A stretch of DNA of 64,000 nucleotides from an uncultured Alphaproteobacteria bacterium. GTDB lineage: Bacteria > Pseudomonadota > Alphaproteobacteria > RF32 > CAG-239. A program made the position numbers and the translations under genes. Positions 33,785-42,615 of the stretch are shown in pieces. Location: contig CAKQMH010000001.1 in the NCBI GenBank assembly GCA_934254915.1, forward strand, positions 62,001 through 126,000, given 5' to 3'. Each line of letters starts with the position of its first letter. Position 1 is the stretch's first letter. Under the pieces are notes generated by a model. That model did not search any database, had not been told where the DNA came from, and worked only from the letters and a program-made list of their open reading frames with translations.

Positions 33785-34159
33785 CTAGCGATTAAGCAGC
33801 TTAAGTTTGGCCGCAACATCTCCGAAAAATTTTTGTTCCTCAATATTAAGAGCCTGATCAGCTGATTTATGTTCGGCTTCCGCCAAGCTGATATCCTGCA
33901 TCGGAACAATCATTTCCGTTCCTACCTGACATTCATTACCGGCAATATGCGCAATCCCGCCTTTGATGAAATACCCGTCGCCGGCTTGTCCTTTTTCATC
34001 ATAGATACGAACCAAACCGTTACGCAGTACTAACTCCAACGGAGCGCGGTCGGGCAAAATGGTAATATCGCCCGCCAATGCCGGCAGCTGTACCCGCGGA
34101 GCGTTAAAAACAGCCGCCACATCTGACGGAATTGCTAATTTTACGGATAACTCAGCCAT
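33785..34159 (-). CDS. atpC: F1F0 ATP synthase subunit epsilon
   Basis: 124-residue central-stalk subunit regulating F1 rotation. Beta-sandwich with L-P-x-x-G-D-x-x-I-L-P-x-R-A-P pattern (ALAGDITILPDRAPLE), FIKGGIAHI, then a short C-terminal helix (DISLAEAEHKSADQALNIEE). Its ATG overlaps the atpD stop by one base (TAATG), indicating coupled translation. Last gene of the F1 operon, terminator 13 bases on. Confidence 0.94.
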   Translation of the reverse strand: MAELSVKLAIPSDVAAVFNAPRVQLPALAGDITILPDRAPLELVLRNGLVRIYDEKGQAGDGYFIKGGIAHIAGNECQVGTEMIVPMQDISLAEAEHKSADQALNIEEQKFFGDVAAKLKLLNR

Positions 34160-35745
34160 TATGCCACTTTTCCTTCGTTAATCTCTTTTGCTTTTTCCAA
34201 AGCTTCTTCAATTGTTCCGACCATGTAGAACGCCTGCTCCGGAATATCATCATATTTGCCTTCCAAGATACCCTTAAAGCCTTTAATTGTATCTTCGAGT
34301 TTTACAAATACGCCTTTCTTACCGGTAAACACTTCGGCAACATGGAACGGTTGTGACAAGAAACGTTGGATTTTACGAGCGCGAGCCACCGTCAGACGAT
34401 CTTCATCCGACAACTCATCCATACCCAAAATCGCAATAATATCTTGCAATGATTTATATTTTTGCAAAATTTCCTGTACCTGACGAGCAACATTATAGTG
34501 TTCTTCACCCAAAATTTGCGGATCAAGAATACGGCTGGTCGAATCCAACGGGTCAACCGCGGGGAAAATACCAAGCTCAGCAATTGAACGTGACAACACG
34601 GTAGTCGCATCCAAGTGCGCAAAAGTCGTTGCCGGCGCCGGGTCGGTCAAGTCATCGGCCGGCACATATACTGCCTGTACTGATGTAATTGAACCGTTTT
34701 TGGTTGAGGTAATACGTTCCTGCATGGCCCCCATATCCGTACCCAATGTCGGTTGATAACCAACGGCGGACGGAATACGACCCAACAACGCTGAAACCTC
34801 TGAACCGGCTTGTGTAAAACGGAAAATATTATCGACAAAGAACAATACGTCTTGATGAGCTTCATCACGGAAATATTCCGCCTGTGTCAATCCGGTCAAA
34901 GCCACACGAGCGCGCGCTCCGGGAGGTTCATTCATCTGGCCGTAAACCAAAACGGTCTTAGACTTATCGCCTTTAAGGTCAATAACTCCGGACTCAATCA
35001 TTTCATTGTAAAGGTCATTACCCTCACGAGTACGTTCACCAACACCGGCAAATACCGAATAACCGCCGTGACCTTTTGCAATGTTGTTAATCAATTCCAT
35101 AATCAGCACGGTCTTACCCACACCTGCACCGCCAAACAAACCGATTTTACCGCCTTTGGCATACGGCTCAAGCAAGTCAATAACCTTAATACCGGTAGTC
35201 AAAACTTCCGTATCGGTAGACTGTTCGGTAAAGTCCGGAGCCGGACGGTGAATCGGATAATACATATCGGATTTAACTTCGCCGCGTCCGTCAACCGGTT
35301 CACCAATAACATTGACAATACGCCCTAACAATGACGGACCGACCGGAACTTCAATCGGTTCACCGGTGTTAACCACTTCCAAACCGCGGACAAGGCCGTC
35401 AGTTTCATCCATAGCAATGGTACGAACCACATTTTCACCCAAGTGTTGGGCAACTTCCAAAACCAAACGGCGGCCGTTGTTATCACATTCCAAAGCCGTC
35501 AAAATCGGCGGCAAATCATCAACATTATCAAACTTAACATCGACAACCGCGCCCATAACCTGAGAAATATGGCCGAGTTTACCGGTATTTTTTAACTTTT
35601 TCTCCGCGGCTTTAACTTTGCGGTCATCGCTGCGAATTTCAGACTTAAGCTGTTTAATCGCTTTTTTTTCTTTTGAAACATCAGCTGTTACAGTCTTTTT
35701 AGCTGTTTTAGTCGTCTTAACTGATTTTTCCTTTACACTCGCCAT
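34159..35745 (-). CDS. atpD: F1F0 ATP synthase subunit beta with basic N-terminal extension
   Basis: Catalytic subunit of F1. 528 residues, about 55 more than usual. The canonical domain begins at about residue 58 (GHISQVMGAVVDVKF). The P-loop GGAGVGKT spans 205-212, with GERTREGNDLYNEM, FVDNIFRFTQAGSEVSALLGR, and ALEKAKEI at the end. The extra N-terminus is rich in Lys and predicted helical (SVKTTKTAKKTVTADVSKEK). There is no ATG nearer the canonical start in this frame that has a clear ribosome site. Starts 50 bases after atpG. Confidence 0.97.
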   Translation of the reverse strand: MASVKEKSVKTTKTAKKTVTADVSKEKKAIKQLKSEIRSDDRKVKAAEKKLKNTGKLGHISQVMGAVVDVKFDNVDDLPPILTALECDNNGRRLVLEVAQHLGENVVRTIAMDETDGLVRGLEVVNTGEPIEVPVGPSLLGRIVNVIGEPVDGRGEVKSDMYYPIHRPAPDFTEQSTDTEVLTTGIKVIDLLEPYAKGGKIGLFGGAGVGKTVLIMELINNIAKGHGGYSVFAGVGERTREGNDLYNEMIESGVIDLKGDKSKTVLVYGQMNEPPGARARVALTGLTQAEYFRDEAHQDVLFFVDNIFRFTQAGSEVSALLGRIPSAVGYQPTLGTDMGAMQERITSTKNGSITSVQAVYVPADDLTDPAPATTFAHLDATTVLSRSIAELGIFPAVDPLDSTSRILDPQILGEEHYNVARQVQEILQKYKSLQDIIAILGMDELSDEDRLTVARARKIQRFLSQPFHVAEVFTGKKGVFVKLEDTIKGFKGILEGKYDDIPEQAFYMVGTIEEALEKAKEINEGKVA

Positions 35746-35795
35746 TCATAAATCTCCTAGCAATCTCTTTTAACAAGCCTAATAATAAACTCCGC

Positions 35796-36713
35796 CTAAA
35801 GTGCCTCAGCACCGGCAATAATTTCGGTTAATTCCGTAGTAATCGCCGTTTGGCGGATACGGTTATATTTCAGGGTTAATTTTGCAATCATATCTTTAGC
35901 ATTACGGGTCGCATTGTCCATTGACGACATCCGCGATCCCTGCTCTGAAGCCTGACTTTCGATAAGCGCCTTAAACATTTCGTCTTTGACAATCAACGGC
36001 AGCAAATCACTCAAAAAACCCAATCTGTCGGGTTCAAAATCGTAACCTGCTCCCTCAAATGCCAAAGCCGGAACATTGTCTTGCAAATAAACATTGCTCT
36101 CGACATCAACCGGCAGCAACTGACGCACAACCGGCTCGACATTAATCGCCGAATGAAACTTGGCATAGATTAATTCGCAGACATCAAATTTGCCTTCCTC
36201 AAATGCCGGAATCATTTTGACTGCCAAATCTTCGGCTTCATCATAACGTGCGCCTTTTTTGGCCAAGTCTTCCAAACTTTCGACAATTAAGTCGCCATGC
36301 CGGCGCTTCAAAATATCTTTGCCTTTTTTGCCGACACAGACAATTTTTACTTCTTTACCTTCTGCCAACAGTTCTTCAGCACGTCGTCCTGCTTCCTTGG
36401 CAACTTTGGCATTATAGCTGCCGCACAGACCGCGATTGGACGTAAAGACTAAAAGCACATAAACTTTAGCATCGTTGGAGCGCATCATTTTCGGATAAAT
36501 CACCGCAACTTTGTTTTTTTGCTCCTGTTCTTTCAGCTCGCTTAACATACGATAAGCCGCATCCCACAGCAGATGATTATAAGCGTCAGATTTTGCAATC
36601 AGGCCTTGGGCTCGACGCAGACGAGCCGCCGCCACCATTTTCATGGCCGAAGTAATCTTCTGCGTCGATTTAATACTTTCGATACGAGTTCTTAATTCTT
36701 TTAAGCCTGCCAT
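35796..36713 (-). CDS. atpG: F1F0 ATP synthase subunit gamma
   Basis: 305-residue central rotor shaft. Conserved N-terminal LKELRTRIESIKSTQKITSAMKMVAAARLRRAQ and TSNRGLCGSYN, and the C-terminal ARNAKDMIAKLTLKYNRIRQTAITTELTEIIAGAEAL that enters the alpha-beta hexamer. Length is close to the alphaproteobacterial norm. Twelve bases separate it from atpA. Confidence 0.97.
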   Translation of the reverse strand: MAGLKELRTRIESIKSTQKITSAMKMVAAARLRRAQGLIAKSDAYNHLLWDAAYRMLSELKEQEQKNKVAVIYPKMMRSNDAKVYVLLVFTSNRGLCGSYNAKVAKEAGRRAEELLAEGKEVKIVCVGKKGKDILKRRHGDLIVESLEDLAKKGARYDEAEDLAVKMIPAFEEGKFDVCELIYAKFHSAINVEPVVRQLLPVDVESNVYLQDNVPALAFEGAGYDFEPDRLGFLSDLLPLIVKDEMFKALIESQASEQGSRMSSMDNATRNAKDMIAKLTLKYNRIRQTAITTELTEIIAGAEAL

Positions 36714-36725
36714 ATCGTTTTAACC

Positions 36726-38276
36726 CTATGCTGCCTGTTTAACTTCATTGAACTGTTGCAAAAAGTTCTGATAAAACTCCAGTAACTTTGCTTCCAATTC
36801 CGGTGAAATAACTTTTTTATCAGCAATTTCATGTAAAATTTCCGGATGACTGGCTTTGATTGTCTGCAAAGCTTTATCTTCAAACTCATGCACTTTGTTA
36901 ATCGGCAACTTATCCAAAAAGCCGCGAACGCCGGCAAAAATTGCCACTACTTCTTCCTCAACCGCCATCGGACGATATTGCGGTTGTTTCAGCATTTCGG
37001 TCAAACGCGCACCGCGTTCCAACAAATTACGGGTTGACTGATCCAAATCCGATGCAAATTGCGCAAATGAAGCCATTTCACGATATTGCGCCAATTCCAG
37101 TTTCATCGTACCGGCAACCTGTTTCATTGCCTTAATTTGTGCTGCCGAACCAACACGGCTGACGGAAATACCGACATTAACCGCCGGACGAATACCTTGA
37201 TAGAACAAACTTGTTTCCAAGAAAATTTGTCCGTCAGTAATCGAAATAACGTTAGTCGGAATGTAGGCCGATACGTCGCCGGCTTGAGTTTCAATAACCG
37301 GCAAAGCCGTTAACGAACCTGCACCTTCCGCGTCATTCATTTTCGCGGCACGTTCCAACAAACGAGAGTGCAGATAGAACACATCGCCCGGATAAGCTTC
37401 ACGTCCTGGTGGACGACGCAACAGCAAAGACATCTGACGATATGCCGTCGCCTGCTTCGATAAGTCATCATAGAAGATAACCGCATGCATACCATTATCG
37501 CGGAAATATTCACCCATTGCACATCCTGAATAAGGAGCGATATACTGCATCGGCGCCGGATCAGAAGCCGTAGCGGCGACTACAATAGTATAATCCAAAG
37601 CCCCATGGTCTTTCAAAGTTTTGACCACTTGCGCCACGGTTGAACGTTTTTGTCCTACTGCCACATATACGCAGTAAAGTTTATCTTTTTCCGACTTTGC
37701 AGCATCATTAATCTTCTTTTGGTTAATAATCGTATCCAAAATGATTGCCGTTTTACCGGTTTGGCGGTCGCCGATAATCAACTCGCGTTGGCCGCGACCG
37801 ATCGGAATCAAAGAGTCAACAATCTTCAAGCCGGTTTGCATCGGTTCATGCACAGAACGACGAGCAATAATACCCGGAGCTTTAACTTCCGAACGGCTGA
37901 ATTGCTTAGCCTTAATCGGTGCTAAGCCGTCTATCGGCTCACCCAAAGCGTCGACAACTCGTCCCAACAGCTCTTTTCCGACCGGAACACTAACAATTTG
38001 TTCGGTACGTTTGACCATATCGCCTTCTTTAATTTGCTGGTCAGAACCGAAAATAACCACGCCGACATTATCTTCTTCCAAGTTCAAAGCCATACCTTTG
38101 ACACCGCTGTCAAATTCAACCAACTCACCGGATTGAACTTTATCCAAACCATAGATACGGGCAATACCGTCACCTACGGAAAGGACTTGTCCAACTTCGG
38201 CTACATCGGCTTTAACTTCAGTGTTGGCAATTTTTTCTTTGATAATGGAAGATATTTCACTGGCTGATACCGACAT
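36726..38276 (-). CDS. atpA: F1F0 ATP synthase subunit alpha
   Basis: Non-catalytic nucleotide-binding F1 subunit, 516 residues. The P-loop GDRQTGKT is at 169-176, with VGKELLGRVVDALGEPIDG, EYFRDNGMHAVIFYDDLSKQA and SVSRVGSAAQIKAMKQVAGTMKLELAQYREMASFAQF. It shares one base with atpH (TAATG-type junction), so translation is coupled. The gene order atpH-A-G-D-C is intact; the F0 genes are outside the window. Confidence 0.98.
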   Translation of the reverse strand: MSVSASEISSIIKEKIANTEVKADVAEVGQVLSVGDGIARIYGLDKVQSGELVEFDSGVKGMALNLEEDNVGVVIFGSDQQIKEGDMVKRTEQIVSVPVGKELLGRVVDALGEPIDGLAPIKAKQFSRSEVKAPGIIARRSVHEPMQTGLKIVDSLIPIGRGQRELIIGDRQTGKTAIILDTIINQKKINDAAKSEKDKLYCVYVAVGQKRSTVAQVVKTLKDHGALDYTIVVAATASDPAPMQYIAPYSGCAMGEYFRDNGMHAVIFYDDLSKQATAYRQMSLLLRRPPGREAYPGDVFYLHSRLLERAAKMNDAEGAGSLTALPVIETQAGDVSAYIPTNVISITDGQIFLETSLFYQGIRPAVNVGISVSRVGSAAQIKAMKQVAGTMKLELAQYREMASFAQFASDLDQSTRNLLERGARLTEMLKQPQYRPMAVEEEVVAIFAGVRGFLDKLPINKVHEFEDKALQTIKASHPEILHEIADKKVISPELEAKLLEFYQNFLQQFNEVKQAA

Positions 38277-38830
38277 TACTGTACACCTTTCATTATGTTT
38301 TCCAAACGATTCAGCTTAGAAACAAGTGAATTATCAATCATCTCCGAGCCAAATTTAATTCTAAGTCCGCCGATAAGTTCGGGGACAATTTTATAAGTTA
38401 CCACAACTTCACTTTGCAAAAGTTTTGCAAGCTTTTGCCGCAGCTTTTCATCTTGTGTTTTGTTAAGCGCTTTAACCGTTGACACTTCAACTTCGTTTAT
38501 GCCTTTATGTTTATAATACACATGGCAATATTCCTGTAAAATCAGCGGCAATTCTCTGAAACGGCGATTCTCCGCAATAACCTCCAAACAGCGTAACGTA
38601 TCCTTATTCCACTGCAGCTTATGCGCAATTTCTTGTAATACATCCTGTTTGTCCTGATTAGCCAGCATCGGATTCGCCATAAACTTAACCATTTCCGTAT
38701 CTTGTGCAAGCACGGAGTTAAGCTTGACCGCATCATCAAAAACTTTAGCCTCGGACTTATTTTCCGCTGCTGCCTGATACAAAGCTTCGGCATAGGTTGT
38801 TGCGATTTTGTTTTTAGAAATTTTTTTCAC
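38276..38830 (-). CDS. atpH: F1F0 ATP synthase subunit delta
   Basis: 184-residue peripheral-stalk subunit joining F1 to subunit b. It begins IATTYAEALYQAAAENKSEAKVFDDAV and ends with the conserved VVTYKIVPELIGGLRIKFGSEMIDNSLVSKLNRLENIM (split by the domain linker). First gene of the F1 operon; the 145 bases between it and priA should hold the promoter, but I see no clear consensus. Confidence 0.95.
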   Translation of the reverse strand: MKKISKNKIATTYAEALYQAAAENKSEAKVFDDAVKLNSVLAQDTEMVKFMANPMLANQDKQDVLQEIAHKLQWNKDTLRCLEVIAENRRFRELPLILQEYCHVYYKHKGINEVEVSTVKALNKTQDEKLRQKLAKLLQSEVVVTYKIVPELIGGLRIKFGSEMIDNSLVSKLNRLENIMKGVQ

Positions 38831-38975
38831 GATTCTTAACTCTTAACTCTTTTAAGCTGCGCTTATCATATGTTTAATTAGTTTCTAATTTATTAATAAG
38901 TTATCGTTTATCGCGGTGTTTTGCAAAAAACTTTCAACCTATCCACAAAAAAACACCACAGCCGGCCACCCCTTT

Positions 38976-41165
38976 TCACATAAAGCTGTACGGATCAATA
39001 TCGACTTCCACTCTGACCTGATTCGGCACTTTTACTTTATGCAGCCATTCTCTGACAACTTCTTGAATCCTGATATTTTTGGCAGTTTTCAACAGCAGAC
39101 GATAGCGATACTTGTTCCGCAGCATAAAAATCGGTGCCGGCGCCGGTCCTAACGTGGTAATATAATCACTGTTCGGCGCACATTGACCTAACCTTACGGC
39201 GGTATTTTCGGTTTCATCCTGCCGGATACCGGACACGATTATCGCTGCCAACTTACCGAACGGCGGCATTTTTAATATCCGCCGTGACTTTTTTTCAATT
39301 TCCAAAAACTTATTGCGGTCATTAGCCACCAAGGCCTGTAAAACAGCGTTTTCGGGATACAGCGTCTGCAAATACACCGTGCCTTTTTTAGCTCCGCGGC
39401 CGGCACGTCCGGCCACTTGTGACAGAAGCTGGAAGGTTCTTTCTCCGGCGCGCAAATCACTGCCCATCAGCCCCAAATCGGCATCAACAATCCCCACCAG
39501 CGTCAAATCCGGAAAGTGGTGTCCTTTGGCTAAAATCTGCGTCCCGATAAGGATATCGATTTTGCCTTCTTCCATTTCGCGGATAACCTCCGAAACTTCC
39601 AAAAAATTGGTAGTAAAATCACTGGATAAAACCTTAACCCGCGCCAACGGAAAACGCGATTTCACTTCCTCCGCCACCCGTTCAACTCCTGGCCCGCATG
39701 CGGTCAGTCCGTCTTTGGAATGACATTCCGGACATTCCGTCGGTATCGGCATCATAAATCCGCAATGGTGGCAAACCAGATTTTTGCTGCGGCGATGTTC
39801 GGTCAACCACGCCGTGCAATGCGGACACTGAATCCGATGTCCGCAGTCGCGGCAAATAACCAGCGGCGCATAACCACGGCGATTCAAAAACAGCATGGAC
39901 TGTTCACCGTTATCATAATTTTCTTTCACGGCCTGAACCAATGTCGGCGACAACCACGAAGGCTCACTGCCGCTGCCGTCCGGCTTGGCGCGTTTTAACG
40001 GCTTGTCTTTTTTCAGATCAATGACTTTAATTTCCGGCAACACCGCATCGGCAAACCGACTTTTGAGTTCCACCACATCATATTTGCCTTCTTCCACATT
40101 GACCACCGTTTCCAAATCCGGCGTTGCCGTTGACAGAATCAATGGTATATGCTCATATTTAGCGCGCATAACCGCCATATCGCGCCCTTGATAGTTCACC
40201 ACGTCTTCTTGCTTAAACGATTGATCATGGCTTTCATCAACCACAATCAAACCCAAATTTTGATATGGCAGAAACAACGCCGATCTGGCCCCGATTAAAA
40301 CCTTTGCCCGTCCTTCGGCCACGGCTTTCCAGGTATCAATTCTTTCTCGGTTACCCAAAGCCGAATGCCATTTGGCCGGTTTGACGCCGAACCTTTTCTC
40401 AAAACGCCCTAGCCATTGCGTTGTCAAACCGATTTCCGGCACCATAATCAACACTTGTTTGTTTTGTTCCAACGCCTGCGCCACCGCTTCAAAATAAACT
40501 TCGGTCTTACCCGAACCGGTTACCCCGTCCAATAATGTAACATTAAACCCGTTACCGATTTCGCTGCACAATTGTTCGGCTGCCGCGGTTTGTTCAGCTG
40601 TCAGGTTAACTTTTTGATATTCGGCATTCGGCAAGGCAAACTCTTTTTTATCCTCAATCATCACCGGCCGCAAAACCCCAGCATCAATCATGGCTTTAAT
40701 CACCGTTTGCCCGACTCCCGCTCCGGCGGCGATATCGCGGCGGTTAAACGGTGCAAATTTCAAAAAATCCATCACCCGCCATCTGGCATCCGAATTTTTA
40801 AGCTTGGCCTCGGCTAAAGTTTTGCCCGACAGCTCATACAGTACCGTCATTTTCGGGTCGTCAAACACCCCTTTAACGCTGATGACCATTTTCAAGACCA
40901 AACCCGTAAAAGCCATATTATACTGCGCCACAAACTCTACAAATTTACGCAATTCCGCACTCAACGGCGGCAGGTTAATCCGCTCCATTATCGGTTTGAT
41001 TTTATGTACGGGAAGTTTGGAGTTATGACCTTTTTTCCACACCGCACCGACCAGTACTTCGCGCCCGAACGGCACTCTCACCAGTTCCCCAAGTTCGACA
41101 TCACCGTCCGCCTGATAATCAAACGGCTCATTAAACGGCAGCGGCAACAAAACTCCTACAATCAC
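38976..41165 (-). CDS. priA: Primosomal helicase PriA
   Basis: Superfamily 2 helicase that restarts stalled replication forks. 729 residues. Walker A is GVTGSGKTEVYFEAV, the Walker B is VVDESHD, and eight zinc cysteines lie in CRDCGHRIQCPHC and CHHCGF...CPECHSKDG. GGLILTQILAKGHHFPDL-type motif V is near the end. The frame opens at 41213, but AAGGAG at 41173-41178 is correctly spaced for a GTG at 41165, giving a protein starting IVGVLLPLPFNEPFDY, the usual PriA start. Just upstream of the ATP synthase operon. Confidence 0.95.
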   Translation of the reverse strand: MIVGVLLPLPFNEPFDYQADGDVELGELVRVPFGREVLVGAVWKKGHNSKLPVHKIKPIMERINLPPLSAELRKFVEFVAQYNMAFTGLVLKMVISVKGVFDDPKMTVLYELSGKTLAEAKLKNSDARWRVMDFLKFAPFNRRDIAAGAGVGQTVIKAMIDAGVLRPVMIEDKKEFALPNAEYQKVNLTAEQTAAAEQLCSEIGNGFNVTLLDGVTGSGKTEVYFEAVAQALEQNKQVLIMVPEIGLTTQWLGRFEKRFGVKPAKWHSALGNRERIDTWKAVAEGRAKVLIGARSALFLPYQNLGLIVVDESHDQSFKQEDVVNYQGRDMAVMRAKYEHIPLILSTATPDLETVVNVEEGKYDVVELKSRFADAVLPEIKVIDLKKDKPLKRAKPDGSGSEPSWLSPTLVQAVKENYDNGEQSMLFLNRRGYAPLVICRDCGHRIQCPHCTAWLTEHRRSKNLVCHHCGFMMPIPTECPECHSKDGLTACGPGVERVAEEVKSRFPLARVKVLSSDFTTNFLEVSEVIREMEEGKIDILIGTQILAKGHHFPDLTLVGIVDADLGLMGSDLRAGERTFQLLSQVAGRAGRGAKKGTVYLQTLYPENAVLQALVANDRNKFLEIEKKSRRILKMPPFGKLAAIIVSGIRQDETENTAVRLGQCAPNSDYITTLGPAPAPIFMLRNKYRYRLLLKTAKNIRIQEVVREWLHKVKVPNQVRVEVDIDPYSFM

Positions 41166-41273
41166 ATCATTTCTCCTTGCCGTCATCATAACAGTCTTAC
41201 AACTAATCGCCAACAGCTTTATATTTTACGCACAAACATTTTTTAACTTTTGTGGGTTATAATTATTTTTATT

Positions 41274-42212
41274 ATGAAAAGTGAAATAAAATACAGCGCC
41301 TCTCTTGAGGTAATTAACTTAATTCACCGTTGGCAGAACTGGCTGCGCGACGAACGTCGTTATTCGCCACATACACTGGATGCCTATGCTCGTGATTTGT
41401 CGGCGTTTTTCGCTTTTTTGGAAAAATATCTTAAAGTAAAACCTGACCTTGATGATTTGCACAATTTGGAAGTACGTGATTTTCGTGCTTTTTTAAGTGA
41501 ACGCAACGCCAAATATATTGAAAAAAGCTCCGTTGCGCGTGAGCTGTCCACGATTCGTAATTTTTTTAAGTGGCTTTCGCGGCAAAAACTTCTGCAAAAC
41601 GCCGCTATCAGCGTTATTTCCTCTCCGCGGCGCAACAAAACTCTGCCCAAAGCCTTGGATGTCGACCAAACCTTTAATGTTATTGATATGGCCGCCGCTA
41701 ATTCTAAAAAGGCCTGGCAAGGGCTTAGAGATGCCGCCATATTTTCAATTCTTTACGGTTCCGGTTTGCGGATTTCTGAAGCCCTGGCCTTAAATATCGG
41801 TGATATTAATCATAATGATTTCCTCAAAATAAAAGGTAAAGGCAACAAAGAACGAATAGTGCCTTTACTTTCCGTTGTTAAAGAAAGTATTAATGCCTAC
41901 CTTGCGGCCTGCCCCTACAAACTCACCGATAATGATGCTCTGTTTGTAGGTGCAAGAGGTGATCGCCTCAGTCCGCGCATTGTTCAACGCAGTCTGGAAG
42001 AAATCCGTAAGCAGTTGGGCCTGCCTGATACTTTGACGCCCCATGCCTTACGCCACAGTTTTGCAACTCACCTTTTGGCTGAGGGAACTGATTTGCGCTC
42101 CATTCAGGAACTTTTGGGTCACGCCTCCCTCACCACGACCCAGCGCTACACGGATGTCCAAATTGATACTCTGCAAAAAGAATATGCCAAAGCCCATCCG
42201 CTTGAACAATGA
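41274..42212 (+). CDS. xerC: Tyrosine recombinase XerC
   Basis: 312 residues. Site-specific recombinase of the Xer dimer-resolution system. The N-terminal core-binding domain includes RRYSPHTLDAYARDLSAFFAFL. The catalytic set is visible: R in YGSGLRISEAL, K in KGKGNKERIVPL, H-x-x-R in HALRHSFATHLL, H in LLGHASLTTTQ, and the nucleophile Y in QRYTDV. Host-type XerC rather than phage integrase on its sequence and position. The ATG at 41274 is preferred over an earlier in-frame codon at 41250. Divergent from priA. Confidence 0.9.
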   Translation: MKSEIKYSASLEVINLIHRWQNWLRDERRYSPHTLDAYARDLSAFFAFLEKYLKVKPDLDDLHNLEVRDFRAFLSERNAKYIEKSSVARELSTIRNFFKWLSRQKLLQNAAISVISSPRRNKTLPKALDVDQTFNVIDMAAANSKKAWQGLRDAAIFSILYGSGLRISEALALNIGDINHNDFLKIKGKGNKERIVPLLSVVKESINAYLAACPYKLTDNDALFVGARGDRLSPRIVQRSLEEIRKQLGLPDTLTPHALRHSFATHLLAEGTDLRSIQELLGHASLTTTQRYTDVQIDTLQKEYAKAHPLEQ

Positions 42213-42264
42213 AACTTTATTTTCATGGCAGCAGCTTCTTGCCTCCGACCAATAGTTTTAATCA

Positions 42265-42298
42265 TAAAAAAAGTGCCGAAACATTTTCCGGCACTTTT
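42265..42298. terminator. Bidirectional terminator after xerC
   Basis: A-run plus AGTGCCG pairs with CGGCACT plus T-run around a loop. T-runs on both strands, between convergent xerC and rpmG. Confidence 0.88.
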
Positions 42299-42357
42299 CC
42301 AAGAATTGATAAAATCAGTAAATCGACGAAAATTTAGGAGATTTTATCACTTGAAGA

Positions 42358-42525
42358 TTACTTCAACTTCTTCTCAACGAACTCTTCGTGTTTTTTAGAC
42401 TTCTTATCATACTTCTTCAAAGTCAATTTTTCCGGATGAGTTCTCGGATTTTTCTCGGCCAGATAAAAACTTCCTGTACCGGCTGTGCTTTCCAATTTAA
42501 CTTTAACTTTTACTGCTTTTGCCAT
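42358..42525 (-). CDS. rpmG: 50S ribosomal protein bL33
   Basis: 55-residue protein too short for most ORF cut-offs. Its translation begins MAKAVKVKVKLESTAGTGSF and ends in a Lys-rich tail (KKHEEFVEKKLK), with YLAEKNPRTHPEKLTLKKYD in between: the bL33 signature without the zinc cysteines. Start at 42525; AGAGA lies ten bases upstream. Downstream an AT-rich hairpin, TGATAAAATC with GATTTTATCA at about 42307-42349, could end the transcript. It follows the xth-rnr-S41 genes in the same direction. Confidence 0.93.
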   Translation of the reverse strand: MAKAVKVKVKLESTAGTGSFYLAEKNPRTHPEKLTLKKYDKKSKKHEEFVEKKLK

Positions 42526-42615
42526 TTTATTATCTCTTATTCTAGGTTAAAAACTTTATACATTTGGCGTCAATATACCTATTTTTACGTATATGTCAAC
42601 TAAAAAATTTGCAAA

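Noticed and set aside
38831..38975. Clear promoter for the ATP synthase operon
   Set aside because: TTGCAA and GATAAC-like boxes exist on the minus strand, but with 15-base spacing; too weak to list.
41274..42212. Tyrosine recombinase as the prophage integrase
   Set aside because: It lies 15 kb from the phage genes beside priA and has XerC-type sequence.
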